The notes beneath the pieces are model-generated. The model saw nothing but the letters and a program-made list of their open reading frames with translations, was not told the DNA's origin and made no database searches. The translations under genes and the position numbers were made by a program. From NCBI RefSeq assembly GCF_011764485.1, contig NZ_AP022848.1, forward strand, positions 4,616,001-4,680,000: a stretch of DNA of 64,000 bases, given 5' to 3'. Numbering within the stretch: the stretch's first letter is position 1; every line of letters begins with the position of its first letter. This DNA is from Bosea sp. ANAM02. GTDB lineage: Bacteria; Pseudomonadota; Alphaproteobacteria; Rhizobiales; Beijerinckiaceae. Shown piece by piece: positions 8,400 to 19,158 of this stretch.

Positions 8400-10016
8400 A
8401 TGTCCGTTCGTGCCCGCTCCCTTGCCCTGACGCTGGGGCTCAGTGCCCTCATGCTTCCCGCCATCGCCAGCGCCCAGGCGCTCGTCGTGTGCTCCGAGGC
8501 CAGCCCCGACTATCTCAATCCGCAATTCACCGGCCAGAACACCGCCTTCGACGTCGCCGCGCAGATCTATGAGCGCCTGACGGCGACGGAGCGCGGGGGA
8601 TCGCAGATCATCCCCAGCCTCGCCGAGTCCTGGACGATTTCGGACGACGCGCTGACCTATACGTTCAAGCTGCGCAAGGGCGTGAAATGGCACGCCGGCA
8701 AGAATTTCACGCCGACGCGGGACTTCAACGCCGACGACGTGGTCTTCTCGTTCCAGCGGATGCTCGATCCGAACCATCCCTTCCACAAGGTCGGCAGCGG
8801 CAATTTCAGCTTCTTCGCCGAAATCGTGAAGCCCAGCCTGAAAGCGGTCGAGAAGGTCGACGACTACACGGTCAAGCTGACCCTCTCGAAGCCGAACTCG
8901 CCGCTGCTCTCGGCGCTCTCGGTCGAGCCGATGTCGATCCTCTCGGCCGAATACGGCGCCGCGATGCTGAAGGCCGGCACCCCCGAGCAGATCGATTTCA
9001 CGCCGATCGGCACCGGCCCATTCTCCCTGGTTTCCTATCAGAAGGACGCCGTGATCCGCTTCAAGGCGGTGCCGGACCACTGGACCAAGGCCGTCGGAAA
9101 TCGCGACCGCATGGCGCTGGTCAACGACCTGATCTTCGTGATCACGCCGGATGCCGCCGTACGCTTCGCCAAGGTGCGCTCGGGCGAATGCCAGATCGCG
9201 CGCTATCCGAACCCGGGCGACCTGCCGGCGATGAAGGCGGAGCCGACGCTGAACGTGCTGCAGGGCAGCATCGCCGACCAGAGCTTCCTCGCCTTCAACC
9301 AGCAGAAGAAGCCCTTCGGCGACAAGCGGGTGCGCGAGGCCCTGGCCTATGCGACCAACATCCCGGCGATCATCGATGCGGTCTATCAGGGCACCGGCAA
9401 GATCGCCGCCGCCGCCGTGCCGCCCTCGCTCTGGTCGCATGATGCCGACCTGAAGCCGCGCCCCTACGATCCCGAGAAGGCCAAGGCCCTGCTGAAGGAA
9501 GCCGGCCTCGCCGACGGCTTCGAGACCACGCTCTGGGCCATTCCGGTGGTGCGCGCCTATATGCCGAACGGCCGTCGCGCGGCCGAGCTGATCCAGGCCG
9601 ACTGGGCCAAGATCGGTGTCAAGGCGACGATCCAGACCTTCGAATGGGGCGAATATCTCAAACGCGGCCGGGCCGGCGACCATGAGGTCGGCATGTTCGG
9701 CTATACCTGGGACTATCCCGACCCGAGCCAGATCCTGCTCTCGGGCTGGACCTGCGAGGGCGTCAAGAGCGGCGCCAACCGCGCCCGCTGGTGCAACCAG
9801 GAGGCCTCGGACGCGCTGGCCAAGGCCAACACGATCACCGACCAGGGCGAACGGGCCAAGCTCTACAAGCGCTTCCAGGAGCTGTTCCACCAGGATGTCG
9901 CGGGTCTGCTCTTCGCCAATGCGCAGGCCTTCACGCCGGTGCGCAAGGAGGTGAAGGACTACAAGATCCACTTCTTCGGCGGCCAGCCCTTCTACGGCGT
10001 CTCCATCGCCAAGTAA
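8400..10016 (+). CDS. Periplasmic peptide-type ABC binding protein (SBP_bac_5), second of two
   Basis: A 538-aa paralogue of the preceding gene, with signal peptide MSVRARSLALTLGLSALMLPAIASAQ and mature start ALVVCSEASPDYLNPQ. I chose the ATG at 8400, because the open frame extends upstream without a signal peptide or homology. The two proteins share most family blocks, such as NFNADDV, IGTGPF, FEWGEY and the YKRFQ/YRQAQ tail. The divergent ligand-facing segments suggest different specificities through one membrane complex. It is bounded on both sides by strong hairpins (8301-8323 and 10033-10058). Confidence 0.92.
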   Translation: MSVRARSLALTLGLSALMLPAIASAQALVVCSEASPDYLNPQFTGQNTAFDVAAQIYERLTATERGGSQIIPSLAESWTISDDALTYTFKLRKGVKWHAGKNFTPTRDFNADDVVFSFQRMLDPNHPFHKVGSGNFSFFAEIVKPSLKAVEKVDDYTVKLTLSKPNSPLLSALSVEPMSILSAEYGAAMLKAGTPEQIDFTPIGTGPFSLVSYQKDAVIRFKAVPDHWTKAVGNRDRMALVNDLIFVITPDAAVRFAKVRSGECQIARYPNPGDLPAMKAEPTLNVLQGSIADQSFLAFNQQKKPFGDKRVREALAYATNIPAIIDAVYQGTGKIAAAAVPPSLWSHDADLKPRPYDPEKAKALLKEAGLADGFETTLWAIPVVRAYMPNGRRAAELIQADWAKIGVKATIQTFEWGEYLKRGRAGDHEVGMFGYTWDYPDPSQILLSGWTCEGVKSGANRARWCNQEASDALAKANTITDQGERAKLYKRFQELFHQDVAGLLFANAQAFTPVRKEVKDYKIHFFGGQPFYGVSIAK

Positions 10017-10032
10017 TCGTCCGTCATGCTCG

Positions 10033-10058
10033 CCGCGGCAGCCTTCCCGCTGCCGCGG
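10033..10058 (+). promoter_or_regulatory. Perfect hairpin after the second binding-protein gene
   Basis: CCGCGGCAGC and GCTGCCGCGG are perfect 10-bp arms around a CTTCCC loop, 17 bp after the stop codon at 10016. There is no T-run. With the hairpin at 8301-8323 it brackets the second binding-protein cistron, as expected of processing/stability elements that set binding protein over permease levels. Confidence 0.6.
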
Positions 10059-10114
10059 TCGACTGCCTGCGCGGTCATGCGGGCCGCACAGGGCCTTCCT
10101 GGAGCTCCCCCATC

Positions 10115-10939
10115 ATGCGCATCTATATTTCCGCCGATATCGAAGGCATCGCCGGCGTCGTCACCCGCGACCAGACCCTGGTCGAAGGTTTCGAATACCA
10201 GGCCGCCCGTGTCTGGATGACCGACAGCGTCACCGCGGCGGCGCAAGCCGCCTATGACAGCGGCGCCAGCGAGGTCGTGATCGCCGACAGCCATGGCCGG
10301 GCGCAGAACCTGCTGCTGGATCGACTGCCGCGCGACGTCCAGCTCGTGCGCGCCCATCCCCGCCCGCTTTCGATGATGCAGGGCGTCGAAGCCGGCGCCT
10401 ATGAGGGCGCGCTCTTCATCGGCTACCACACGGGATCGACCAATCCAGAGGGCGTGCTGGCGCATACCTTCCGCGGCGCCTCGCTGCGGGAAGTGCGGGT
10501 CAACGGTGTCGCGGTGCCGGAGGCCGGCATCAACGCGGCCATCGCCGGGCATTTCGACGTGCCGGTCCTGCTCGTCAGCGGCGACGACGCCACCATCGCC
10601 GAGACCAGGGGGTTCCTGCCCGATATCGAAGGCGTGACGGTGAAATGGGCGCATAGCCGCCAATCGGCCCGCACGCTGATGCCGGAGGCTTCCTACGCGC
10701 TGATCGCGGAGGGGGTGAAGCGCGCCATCGCGCGGCGGGCCTCGATCAAGCCCTACCGGATCGCAGGGCCGATCACGCTCGAGGTCAGTTTCCTGTTCCG
10801 CCAGCCGGTCGAATATCTCGTCATGCTGAAGCTCGTCGAGCGGGTCGACGCCTTCACGATCCGCTATGTCGCGGACGACATCCTTGATCTCCAGCGCTTT
10901 TTGGTGTTTGCGCTGGGCTACAGCTCGACATTGCAATAA
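10115..10939 (+). CDS. dppA: M55-family D-aminopeptidase (DppA type)
   Basis: A 274-aa zinc peptidase of family M55, named after Bacillus subtilis DppA, which cleaves N-terminal D-amino acids from peptides. The start MRIYISADIEGIAGV carries the zinc-binding D-x-E. Further landmarks are IADSHGRAQNLL with a metal His near residue 60, FIGYHTGS near 104 and HTFRG near 117. The ATG at 10115 removes an implausible upstream extension that overlaps the previous gene. There is no signal peptide, so it is cytoplasmic and would act on peptides after import. Its place inside a dpp-type ABC operon mirrors the Bacillus dpp operon and suggests recycling of D-Ala-containing wall peptides. Confidence 0.9.
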   Translation: MRIYISADIEGIAGVVTRDQTLVEGFEYQAARVWMTDSVTAAAQAAYDSGASEVVIADSHGRAQNLLLDRLPRDVQLVRAHPRPLSMMQGVEAGAYEGALFIGYHTGSTNPEGVLAHTFRGASLREVRVNGVAVPEAGINAAIAGHFDVPVLLVSGDDATIAETRGFLPDIEGVTVKWAHSRQSARTLMPEASYALIAEGVKRAIARRASIKPYRIAGPITLEVSFLFRQPVEYLVMLKLVERVDAFTIRYVADDILDLQRFLVFALGYSSTLQ

Positions 10940-11002
10940 ATCAAAACGACCTGCCGGCGCGCGGCGAACGCGTCCACGCCGGCCAATAACATTGGCAGAC
11001 CC

Positions 11003-12013
<1,011 letters not shown>

Positions 12014-12053
12014 CCCGTCGTTCCGTTCTTCGCTCCCATTGGAGCCGCGTCGC

Positions 12054-12962
12054 ATGAGCACCGAAACCATCAATGTCCCGGCCGCCGTGCCGAGCGTCGC
12101 GCCGCCCCATCCGCTGCGCGAGTTCTGGACCTATTTCAGCGCCAATCGCGGCGCCGTGGCCGGCCTCGTCGTCATCGTCCTCGTGCTGCTCTGCGCCCTG
12201 TTCGCGCCATGGATCGCGCCGCATGACCCGAACCTGACCAACAATACGGTCTTTCTGAAGCCGCCGTTCTGGCAGGAGGGCGGCTCGCTGTCCTATCCGC
12301 TCGGCACCGACGCGATCGGCCGCGACATCCTCTCGCGCCTGCTCTTCGGCGCGCGGCTCTCGCTCGTCATCGGCATCGCGGTCGTGGCGCTCGCCATCGT
12401 CGTCGGCATCGTGCTCGGGCTGATCGCCGGCTATTTCAAGGGCCTCGCCGATATCGCGATCATGCGCCTGATGGACATCCTGATGACGATGCCGAGCCTG
12501 CTGCTCGCCATCGTCATCGTCGCGATCCTCGGCCCCGGCCTGATGAACGCGATGCTCGCGGTCGCCATCGTCGTGCTGCCGCATTACGTGCGCATCACGC
12601 GCGCCGCCGTCATCGCCGAGGCGAGCAAGGACTATGTCGTCGCCGCTCAGGTCTCGGGCGCGCAGACGGTGCGCCTGATGTTCTCGGAGATCCTGCCGAA
12701 CTGCGCCGCGCCGCTCATCGTGCAGGCGACGCTCGGCGTCTCCACCGCGATCCTCGACGCCGCCGCGCTCGGCTTCCTCGGCCTCGGCGCCCAGCCGCCG
12801 ACACCGGAATGGGGCACGATGCTCGCCGATGCGCGCGAGTTCGTGCTGCGCGCCTGGTGGGTCGTCACCTTCCCGGGTCTGGCCATCCTCATCACCGTGC
12901 TCGCCTTCAACCTTCTCGGTGACGGCCTGCGCGATGCGCTCGACCCCAAGCTGAAGCGCTGA
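12054..12962 (+). CDS. dppC: Peptide-type ABC transporter permease, DppC subunit
   Basis: A 302-aa partner permease. It has a cytoplasmic N-terminal tail, a first membrane segment at [22 protein letters not shown], the family phrase [24 protein letters not shown], and an EAA loop at [27 protein letters not shown] at 12039 is in frame, but the ATG at 12054 is better placed, with GGAG at 12041-12044 about 9 nt upstream. It ends 4 bp before dppD. Confidence 0.94.
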   Translation: MSTETINVPAAVPSVAPPHPLREFWTYFSANRGAVAGLVVIVLVLLCALFAPWIAPHDPNLTNNTVFLKPPFWQEGGSLSYPLGTDAIGRDILSRLLFGARLSLVIGIAVVALAIVVGIVLGLIAGYFKGLADIAIMRLMDILMTMPSLLLAIVIVAILGPGLMNAMLAVAIVVLPHYVRITRAAVIAEASKDYVVAAQVSGAQTVRLMFSEILPNCAAPLIVQATLGVSTAILDAAALGFLGLGAQPPTPEWGTMLADAREFVLRAWWVVTFPGLAILITVLAFNLLGDGLRDALDPKLKR

Positions 12963-12966
12963 TCCC

Positions 12967-13989
12967 ATGCCCCTGCTCGAAATCGAAAACCTCAGCGTCG
13001 AGTTCCCGACCTCCCAGGGAACGCTCCGCGCCGTCGACCGCATCGATCTCACCCTCGACGAGGGTGAGGTGCTTGGCGTCGTCGGCGAATCCGGCTCCGG
13101 CAAATCCGTCACCATGCTCGCGCTGATGGGCCTCGTCGGCTATCCCGGCCGCGTCCGCGCCGACAAGCTGCGCTTCGACGGCCGCGACCTCCTGACCATG
13201 TCCGCGCGCGAGCGCCGCCAGCTCACCGGCAAGGACGTGGCGATGATCTTCCAGGAGCCGAGCACCAGCCTGAACCCGTGCTTCACCATCGGCTTCCAGC
13301 TCGCCGAGACGCTGCGGAAGCATGAGGGCATGGACCGCAAGGCGGCGAAGCGCCGGGCGATCGAGCTTCTGGAACAGGTCGGCATCCCTGCCGCCGAGAG
13401 CCGCCTCAAGGCCTTTCCGCATCAGCTCTCGGGCGGCATGAACCAGCGCGTGATGATCGCGATGGCGATCGCCTGCAATCCGCGCCTGCTGATCGCCGAC
13501 GAGCCGACGACTGCGCTCGACGTCACCATCCAGGCGCAGATCCTCGAACTGCTCATGACGCTGCAGCGCGAGCGCAACATGGCACTCGTCCTGATCACCC
13601 ACAACATGGGCGTCGTCGCCGAGACGGCGCAGCGCATCATGGTGATGTATGCCGGGCAGATCATGGAGGAGCGCAAGGTCGACGCGCTCTTCGCCGATCC
13701 GCAGCATCCCTATTCCGCCGCCCTGCTCGCCGCGCTGCCGGAGCGCAGCGAGGATGCAACCCGGCTCGCCACCATCCCCGGCATGGTGCCGGGCCTGAAC
13801 GACCGGCCGAAGGGCTGCCTGTTCAGTCCGCGCTGCGCCTATGCGACCGATCATTCCCGCAACATCCAGCCGGAGCTCCGCAACTGGGCGGACGGACGCG
13901 TACGCTGCCATTACCCGCTCGGCGATCTCCAGCGCGATGCCGCGCGCGCCCGCGACGAAGCCGGCCAGGCGAAGGAGGCCGTGCGATGA
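12967..13989 (+). CDS. dppD: Peptide-type ABC transporter ATPase, DppD subunit
   Basis: A 340-aa nucleotide-binding subunit. Walker A is GESGSGKS near residue 39, the signature motif is LSGGMNQR near 156, and Walker [10 protein letters not shown] near 175. The C-terminal oligopeptide/dipeptide ATPase extension carries the cysteine-rich [15 protein letters not shown] near 280, which in relatives can hold an Fe-S cluster. It pairs with the DppF-type ATPase, whose ATG overlaps this stop by 4 bp (ATGA), so the two are translationally coupled. Confidence 0.95.
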   Translation: MPLLEIENLSVEFPTSQGTLRAVDRIDLTLDEGEVLGVVGESGSGKSVTMLALMGLVGYPGRVRADKLRFDGRDLLTMSARERRQLTGKDVAMIFQEPSTSLNPCFTIGFQLAETLRKHEGMDRKAAKRRAIELLEQVGIPAAESRLKAFPHQLSGGMNQRVMIAMAIACNPRLLIADEPTTALDVTIQAQILELLMTLQRERNMALVLITHNMGVVAETAQRIMVMYAGQIMEERKVDALFADPQHPYSAALLAALPERSEDATRLATIPGMVPGLNDRPKGCLFSPRCAYATDHSRNIQPELRNWADGRVRCHYPLGDLQRDAARARDEAGQAKEAVR

Positions 13990-14966
13990 GCAACCCGGTC
14001 ATCGAGGCGCGCGAGCTGACCCAGGTCTACCCGGTCAAGCAGGGGCTCTTCCGCGCCCCGGCGCAGTTGCAGGCGGTGAACAAGGTCTCCTTCGCGGTCG
14101 AGGCCGGCCGCACGCTCGCCGTCGTCGGCGAGTCCGGCTGCGGAAAGTCGACGCTGGCGCGCATGGCGACGCTGATCGAGAAGCCGACAGCGGGCACGCT
14201 GACTCTCGACGGGCTGGATGCCGTCTCGCCGCCGGCAAGCGAGCGTCGGCGACTGCGCCGCACGGTGCAGTTCGTGTTCCAGAACCCCTATGGCTCGCTC
14301 AATCCGCGCAAGAAGATCGGGACGATCCTGGAGGAGCCGCTCAAGATCAACACCGACCTCTCCCCGGCCGATCGCACCGAGAAGGCCCGCGCGATGATGG
14401 CCAAGGTCGGCCTGCGGCCCGAGCACTACGCCCGCTACCCACACATGTTCTCGGGCGGCCAGCGCCAGCGCATCGCGATCGCCCGCGCGCTGATCCTCTC
14501 GCCCAAGGTCGTGGTGGCGGACGAGCCGGTCTCGGCGCTCGACATCTCGATCCAGGCGCAGGTGCTGAACCTGCTCGCCGATCTGCAGGACGAGCTGAAG
14601 CTCGCCTATCTCTTCATCTCGCACGATCTCAGCGTCGTCCGCCACATCGCCCATGACGTGATGGTGATGTATCTCGGCAATGCGATCGAACACGGGCCGA
14701 AGGAGCGGATCTACGCGCGGCCGCTGCATCCCTACACGCAGGCGCTGCTCGCTTCGACCCCGCGCGTCGACGCCGGCAAGCGCGAGCGCATCATCTTGCG
14801 CGGCGAACTGCCCTCTCCGCTCAATCCGCCGAAGGGCTGCGTGTTCTCGACCCGCTGCCCGCATGTCACCGATCGCTGCCGCGTCGAGCGCCCTGAGAAG
14901 CGCGAGATCGACGGCCGCGCGGTCGCCTGCCACTACGCCGAGGAGTTTCTCGCCACGGCCGCTTGA
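13986..14966 (+). CDS. dppF: Peptide-type ABC transporter ATPase, DppF subunit
   Basis: A 326-aa second ATPase, with Walker A GESGCGKS near residue 47, signature [15 protein letters not shown] near 156 and Walker [13 protein letters not shown] near 177. The C-terminal oligo/dipeptide extension [18 protein letters not shown] near 280-297 is present. The ATGA overlap with dppD supports stoichiometric expression. It is the last gene of the operon; the next 249 bp hold no convincing gene, and I see no T-run terminator there. Confidence 0.95.
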   Translation: MSNPVIEARELTQVYPVKQGLFRAPAQLQAVNKVSFAVEAGRTLAVVGESGCGKSTLARMATLIEKPTAGTLTLDGLDAVSPPASERRRLRRTVQFVFQNPYGSLNPRKKIGTILEEPLKINTDLSPADRTEKARAMMAKVGLRPEHYARYPHMFSGGQRQRIAIARALILSPKVVVADEPVSALDISIQAQVLNLLADLQDELKLAYLFISHDLSVVRHIAHDVMVMYLGNAIEHGPKERIYARPLHPYTQALLASTPRVDAGKRERIILRGELPSPLNPPKGCVFSTRCPHVTDRCRVERPEKREIDGRAVACHYAEEFLATAA

Positions 14967-15215
14967 TCCGAGGAGAACTCGTCGGGCAGTGACGGCACGC
15001 CTCATGCCAAACTAGCCCACTCGTCTCCCATCGCATTCCGGCTGCCGTTGGGTTCGCCGCCCGTAACGCTTGCGCTTTCATGTTTACAGCGCGCCGACTT
15101 GTTTCAATGCAATGCAACCTTCCACGAACCATCAGTTCAGTCCCAATGAAAACTGGACGAGTCCGCGGTTGTGGAGTCAGATTGCGCTTCCGGTTCAAAG
15201 CGACTGGAGAGCGGA

Positions 15216-15614
15216 ATGCGCACTGAAGCTGAGACGATCAACCGCCATATCGGAGATCGGCTGCGCGTTATCCGTAAGAAACGCGGCCTGAGCCAGGCTG
15301 ACCTTGGGGCCGTCCTCGACGTCTCGTTCCAGCAGATGGGAAACTACGAAAAGGGCAAGGACCGCCTCAGCGCCGGCGCGCTCTTTCTGCTTGCGCGCTT
15401 CCTCGGGATCAGCCCGGCGGCCTTCTTCGAAGGCCTGTCCTCGCCCGAAGCGGGCTTCGCCGAGGATGGCGCGGCCTACGCACAGGCGATCGAAAGGCTA
15501 CCCCAATCCGACAAGCTCGACGCCGCATTCGGGCGCATCCGCTCGCAGCGCGACCGGGCGCTTGCCGTCGCGATCGTGGAGACAATCGCGCGGCGCGACG
15601 ACGGCGCGGCCTGA
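15216..15614 (+). CDS. XRE-family helix-turn-helix regulator
   Basis: A 132-aa protein whose residues about 11-65 form a Cro/CI-type HTH (IGDRLRVIRKKRGLSQADLGAVLDVSFQQMGNYEKGKDRLSAGALFLLARFLGI). Short family members of this kind are common in alphaproteobacteria. The C-terminal tail has no recognised domain. The ATG at 15216 follows GGAGAG, while a longer frame from 15171 lacks a good site. It is a solo gene between two operons and its targets cannot be inferred. Confidence 0.85.
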   Translation: MRTEAETINRHIGDRLRVIRKKRGLSQADLGAVLDVSFQQMGNYEKGKDRLSAGALFLLARFLGISPAAFFEGLSSPEAGFAEDGAAYAQAIERLPQSDKLDAAFGRIRSQRDRALAVAIVETIARRDDGAA

Positions 15615-15780
15615 CCGCATAATCCGCGAAGCAACCCAGGCGGCCGGGTGCATATCCTCGACCCAACCTCCTGGATTGCTTCATCGCCCGTTCCCCGCAA
15701 TGGCGGCTTGCGCGGAGGGCAACCTCCTGTCGGAGCAATGCCCCACCGGATGGCCTGCATTTTGGCCTGTCCGGCAGGCC

Positions 15781-16536
15781 CTAGCCACGCCCCTCATTCA
15801 GCTCGCGCTGCACGGCGATGGCGATATCCGGCCGGTCGGTCGTGAAGGCACTTACGCCATCGGCGAAGGCCTTGCGGATCGCCGGTTCGTCATGGGCACC
15901 GTAATAGCCGAGTGTCACGGCCTCGCTGCGGCAGACCTCCCCATCACCGTCCCTCGCCTGACTGATGCGGATCGCGATTTCACGCACGCCGGTCGCGATC
16001 GCGTCGCGGCAGAGGCCGCGCAGATCGCGCGAGGGCGGCGCCAGCAGCTTGTCCGCGATGAGCCAGATCGACGGCGACGAAGGCGCGAGGCATCGCAGCT
16101 CGGCCAGCGTCGGCAGATCGAAGGAGGTGAAGGTCGTCCGGTCGAGCAGGCGCCTTTCCTTCAAGCGCGTCACCACCTGTGCCTCCATCCCCGGATAGCG
16201 TGCGCCACCCTGGCGCGTCTTGAGCTCGATGCGCAGCCTGATGCCGCTCGGCTCAAGGATGTCGAGGACCTCGTCGAAGCTCGGAATGGTCTCGCCGTCC
16301 GCTCCGATCAATTGCACGGTCTGCAACGCGGTCCAGTCCATCTCGCCGACCGCGCCGTCTCCCGAAGCCGTCCGGCCCAGCAAGGGATCGTGATGGACGA
16401 CCAGCACGCCGTCGCGGCTGCGATGGATGTCGAACTCGATGAAATCCACCGGCAGGGCCGCGGAATTGCGGAAGGCGAGGCGGCTGTTCTCTGGCCAGAT
16501 TCTGGCGCCGCCGCGATGCGAGGCGATGTCCGTCAT
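15781..16536 (-). CDS. Glycerophosphodiester phosphodiesterase (GDPD family), divergent copy
   Basis: A 251-aa cytoplasmic TIM-barrel enzyme that hydrolyses glycerophosphodiesters to sn-glycerol-3-phosphate and an alcohol. Catalytic landmarks are clear: HRGG at residues 7-10, PENS at 15-18, FIEFDIHRSRDGVLVVHHDP (about 32-51) with metal-binding Glu/Asp and the second catalytic His, and RIELK near 100. It is divergent from the RpiR gene at 16646 across a promoter region with tandem palindromes. A second GDPD lies inside the ABC operon at 21004, so the two probably act in one pathway. Confidence 0.92.
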   Translation of the reverse strand: MTDIASHRGGARIWPENSRLAFRNSAALPVDFIEFDIHRSRDGVLVVHHDPLLGRTASGDGAVGEMDWTALQTVQLIGADGETIPSFDEVLDILEPSGIRLRIELKTRQGGARYPGMEAQVVTRLKERRLLDRTTFTSFDLPTLAELRCLAPSSPSIWLIADKLLAPPSRDLRGLCRDAIATGVREIAIRISQARDGDGEVCRSEAVTLGYYGAHDEPAIRKAFADGVSAFTTDRPDIAIAVQRELNEGRG

Positions 16537-16570
16537 ATCTCTGTCACCCTACGGAGCGATGCCTGTGTAT

Positions 16571-16618
16571 GCAATATAAGTTGCCGATTGGCTAATCTGC
16601 AATTTAACTTGCAGATTA
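16571..16618. promoter_or_regulatory. Tandem RpiR operator candidates (GCAA-N6-TTGC)
   Basis: Between the divergent GDPD and RpiR genes, TAATCTGCAA (16593-16602) and TTGCAGATTA (16609-16618) are perfect 10-bp arms around TTTAAC. A weaker copy of the same core, GCAA-N6-TTGC, lies at 16571-16584, 28 bp away centre to centre. The strong site ends 28 bp before the RpiR ATG, which suggests autoregulation and repression of the GDPD. Confidence 0.65.
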
Positions 16619-16645
16619 CTGCAAGGCTCCGTTAGGCTGCGGGGC

Positions 16646-17497
16646 ATGGACGAGACGATGAACCTGACGGAGATCATCGCGGCGCGACGGGAGGAGCTGA
16701 CCGAGTCGGATCGCCGGCTGGTCGAGGTTCTGCTGGCCAACCGCACGGCGGGCAGCTTCCTGCCGTCGCACAAGGTCGCCGAGCAGGCCGGCGTGCACGC
16801 TTCCACCGCCGGGCGCCTTGCCCGCAAGCTCGGCTTTGCTTCCTACCGCGAGATGCGCGGGGCGCTGCAGGACACGGTCGTCGCCGATCTCGACGCCTCG
16901 GTCAGGGTGCGGCGCCGGCTCGACCGGGTGCGCGGCGATTCCCTGCTCGGCTCGGTCGTCGAGGGCGAGATCCGTGCGCTCGGCGCGCTGGTGAGCCAGA
17001 TCTCCGATGCCGAGATCGTCGCGGCAGCCGGGATGCTGCGGCAGGCCGGGCGCATCCTCGTCGCCGGCGAGGGCCATGCCAGCAGCCTCGCCGACCTGTT
17101 CGTGCGGCGCCTCGTCCGGTCCGGCTATCGCGCGGCGGTCGTCGCCCATGCCGACTGGCAGGCGGCCGACCAGTTGCTCGGCCTGGCCGCCGGCGACGTC
17201 GTCGTCGCGCTGATCTTCCGCCACGAAAGCCCGGCGATGACGCGCGTCATCGCCTGCGCCCGCGAGATTGGAGCGAAGACGCTCCTGGTCACCGACCGGC
17301 GCACCGGCGTGCCGGCCTGCGACCTCCAGCTCGTCGCTGCGCGCGGCGAGCTGGGCGAATTCCATTCGCTGACGGTGCCGATGGCGATCTGCAACACGCT
17401 GATCCTGGAACTGTCGCGCACCGATGACGGCCGCTCGCTGGAAACACTGGCGAAGGTCGAGACCCTGCAACGCCTGTTTCGCGGCAAGCCCGGATAG
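16646..17497 (+). CDS. MurR/RpiR-family transcriptional regulator
   Basis: A 283-aa regulator with an N-terminal HTH_6 domain (residues about 5-80, including KVAEQAGVHASTAGRLARKLGFASYREMRG). The C-terminal SIS sugar-phosphate-binding domain spans about 115-255, with GRILVAGEGHASSLADLFVRRL and ALIFRHESPAMTRVI. RpiR proteins usually sense phosphosugars; glycerol-3-phosphate or a related phosphate ester would fit the two GDPD neighbours. An ATG at 16658 is an alternative start. It precedes the ABC binding protein by 53 bp on the same strand and probably controls the whole cluster. Confidence 0.92.
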   Translation: MDETMNLTEIIAARREELTESDRRLVEVLLANRTAGSFLPSHKVAEQAGVHASTAGRLARKLGFASYREMRGALQDTVVADLDASVRVRRRLDRVRGDSLLGSVVEGEIRALGALVSQISDAEIVAAAGMLRQAGRILVAGEGHASSLADLFVRRLVRSGYRAAVVAHADWQAADQLLGLAAGDVVVALIFRHESPAMTRVIACAREIGAKTLLVTDRRTGVPACDLQLVAARGELGEFHSLTVPMAICNTLILELSRTDDGRSLETLAKVETLQRLFRGKPG

Positions 17498-17550
17498 GGC
17501 TGCCGCAGCGACGATGACGGAACACCAAACGATTCCGATGGGAGGATGAC

Positions 17551-19158
17551 ATGACGAACCCGATGACACGCAAAGCGCCGCTCGGAATCATGCTTGGCGC
17601 AGGCCTCGCCATCGCGGCCGGGTTAAGCGCCACCGCACAGGAACGGCCCGCCCTCACGGTCGCTGTCAACGAGCTTGCGCGCTCGCTCGATCCCGGCGAG
17701 CACACCGGCAATGTCGACATCCGCATCTACTATTCGATCTTCGATACGCTGATCCGGCGGGACTTCGCCAAGCCTAAAGCCGACGGCGGCGCCAATCTCG
17801 TGCCCGGCCTCGCCGAGAGCTGGTCGTGGTCGACGCCGACCACCTTCGACCTGAAGCTGCGCCGCGGCGTCACCTGCCACGACGGCAGCCCCTTCGACGC
17901 GAACGACGTGCTGGCAACCTTCTCGCCGGATCGGCTCTGGGGGCCGAAGGCCTATTATCCCGAAGGCCGCGTCTATTTCGGTCATTTCACCAATGTCGAG
18001 AAGCTCGACGACTTCACCGTCCGGATCACCGTGGCGCAGCACGACCCGATCATCGAGCACCGCCTGTCTAGCTACATGTCCTTCGCGATCTGCGACGAAC
18101 CGTGGAACGCCTTCCGCAAGGAGGGGGTCGATTCCAAGGTCTGGATGGACCAGGCGGCGAAGGCGCTGCGCTGGAAGCCGGTCGGCACCGGCCCCTACAG
18201 CTTCGTCGACTACCAGAAGAACGACAGGATCACGCTCGCGGCCTTCGACCGCTATTACGGCGGTGCGCCTGCGGCCAAGTCCATCACCTTCCGCTCGGTC
18301 CCCGAGGTCGCGGCCCGCGTCGCCGGCCTCGTCGCCGGCGATTTCGACATCGCCGTCGAATTGCCGCCGGACCAGTGGGACGGCCTGAAGCGCTACAAGG
18401 ACGTCTCGGTGAAGACCGAGCCGCTGGAGAACAGCCATGTCCTCCAGTTCAACACCAACGACCCCGTGTTGTCAGACAAGAAGCTGCGCCACGCGATGAG
18501 CCTGTCGATCGACCGCAAGGCCCTGATCGACGCGCTCTGGAAGGGCCAGACCTTCACGCCCAACGGCCATCAGCTCCCGAGCTTCGGGCCGATGTATGTG
18601 AAGGAGAACAAGGGCTACGCCTACGACCCGGCGCTCGCGAAGAAGCTGCTCGCGGAAAGCAGCTACAAGGGGCAGGAAATCTCCTACCGGCTGATCCCGA
18701 ACTACTACCTCTACAATGTCGAGGCGGCGCAGGTGATCCAGGAGATGTGGCGCGCGGTCGGCATCAATGCCCGCATCGATTTCGTCGACAGCTTCAAGGA
18801 GGTGCGCAAGCCGGGCGCCCAGGTCTTCGCCTGGTCGAACACCTACCGCGTTCCCGACCCCTCCGGCGCGATCCTGACGCTCTGGGGTCCCGACAGCGAG
18901 AACCAGAAGACCTGGAAGCTCTATGGCGCGAGCCCGGCCTTCAACGACGCCGCCAAGGCGCTGACTGCCGAGACCGACGAGGCCAAGCGCCGGGCGGTCT
19001 TCGCCAAGCTGCTGACGGCCTTCGAGGACGATATGCCGATGACGATGCTTTACAACCCCGTCACCGGCTATGGCGTGAAGAAGGGCATCGAGTGGACGCC
19101 CTACAGCCAGTACTACATGGACTTCCGCCCCTCGAACTTCTCGCTGGCCGCGAAGTGA
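17551..19158 (+). CDS. Peptide-type ABC binding protein (SBP_bac_5) of the GDPD-linked transporter
   Basis: A 535-aa periplasmic binding protein with a signal peptide ending near ATAQ (about residue 30). Family blocks include LTVAVNELARSLDPGEHTGNVD at the mature start, PGLAESWSWSTPTTFDLKLR and GTGPYSFVDYQKNDRITLAAF. It is clearly diverged from the two DppA-like proteins at 6657 and 8400. GGGAGGA precedes the ATG at 17551. The stop overlaps the GTG start of the first ATPase. The ligand is unknown; neighbouring GDPD genes make a glycerophosphodiester or other phosphate ester plausible. Confidence 0.9.
   Translation: MTNPMTRKAPLGIMLGAGLAIAAGLSATAQERPALTVAVNELARSLDPGEHTGNVDIRIYYSIFDTLIRRDFAKPKADGGANLVPGLAESWSWSTPTTFDLKLRRGVTCHDGSPFDANDVLATFSPDRLWGPKAYYPEGRVYFGHFTNVEKLDDFTVRITVAQHDPIIEHRLSSYMSFAICDEPWNAFRKEGVDSKVWMDQAAKALRWKPVGTGPYSFVDYQKNDRITLAAFDRYYGGAPAAKSITFRSVPEVAARVAGLVAGDFDIAVELPPDQWDGLKRYKDVSVKTEPLENSHVLQFNTNDPVLSDKKLRHAMSLSIDRKALIDALWKGQTFTPNGHQLPSFGPMYVKENKGYAYDPALAKKLLAESSYKGQEISYRLIPNYYLYNVEAAQVIQEMWRAVGINARIDFVDSFKEVRKPGAQVFAWSNTYRVPDPSGAILTLWGPDSENQKTWKLYGASPAFNDAAKALTAETDEAKRRAVFAKLLTAFEDDMPMTMLYNPVTGYGVKKGIEWTPYSQYYMDFRPSNFSLAAK

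Noticed and set aside
6456..9971. Very long minus-strand open frame (1171 codons) opposite the two peptide-binding-protein genes
   Set aside because: It spans two unrelated cistrons and their gap, has no domain text and mirrors them antisense. Both plus-strand genes have signal peptides and family motifs.
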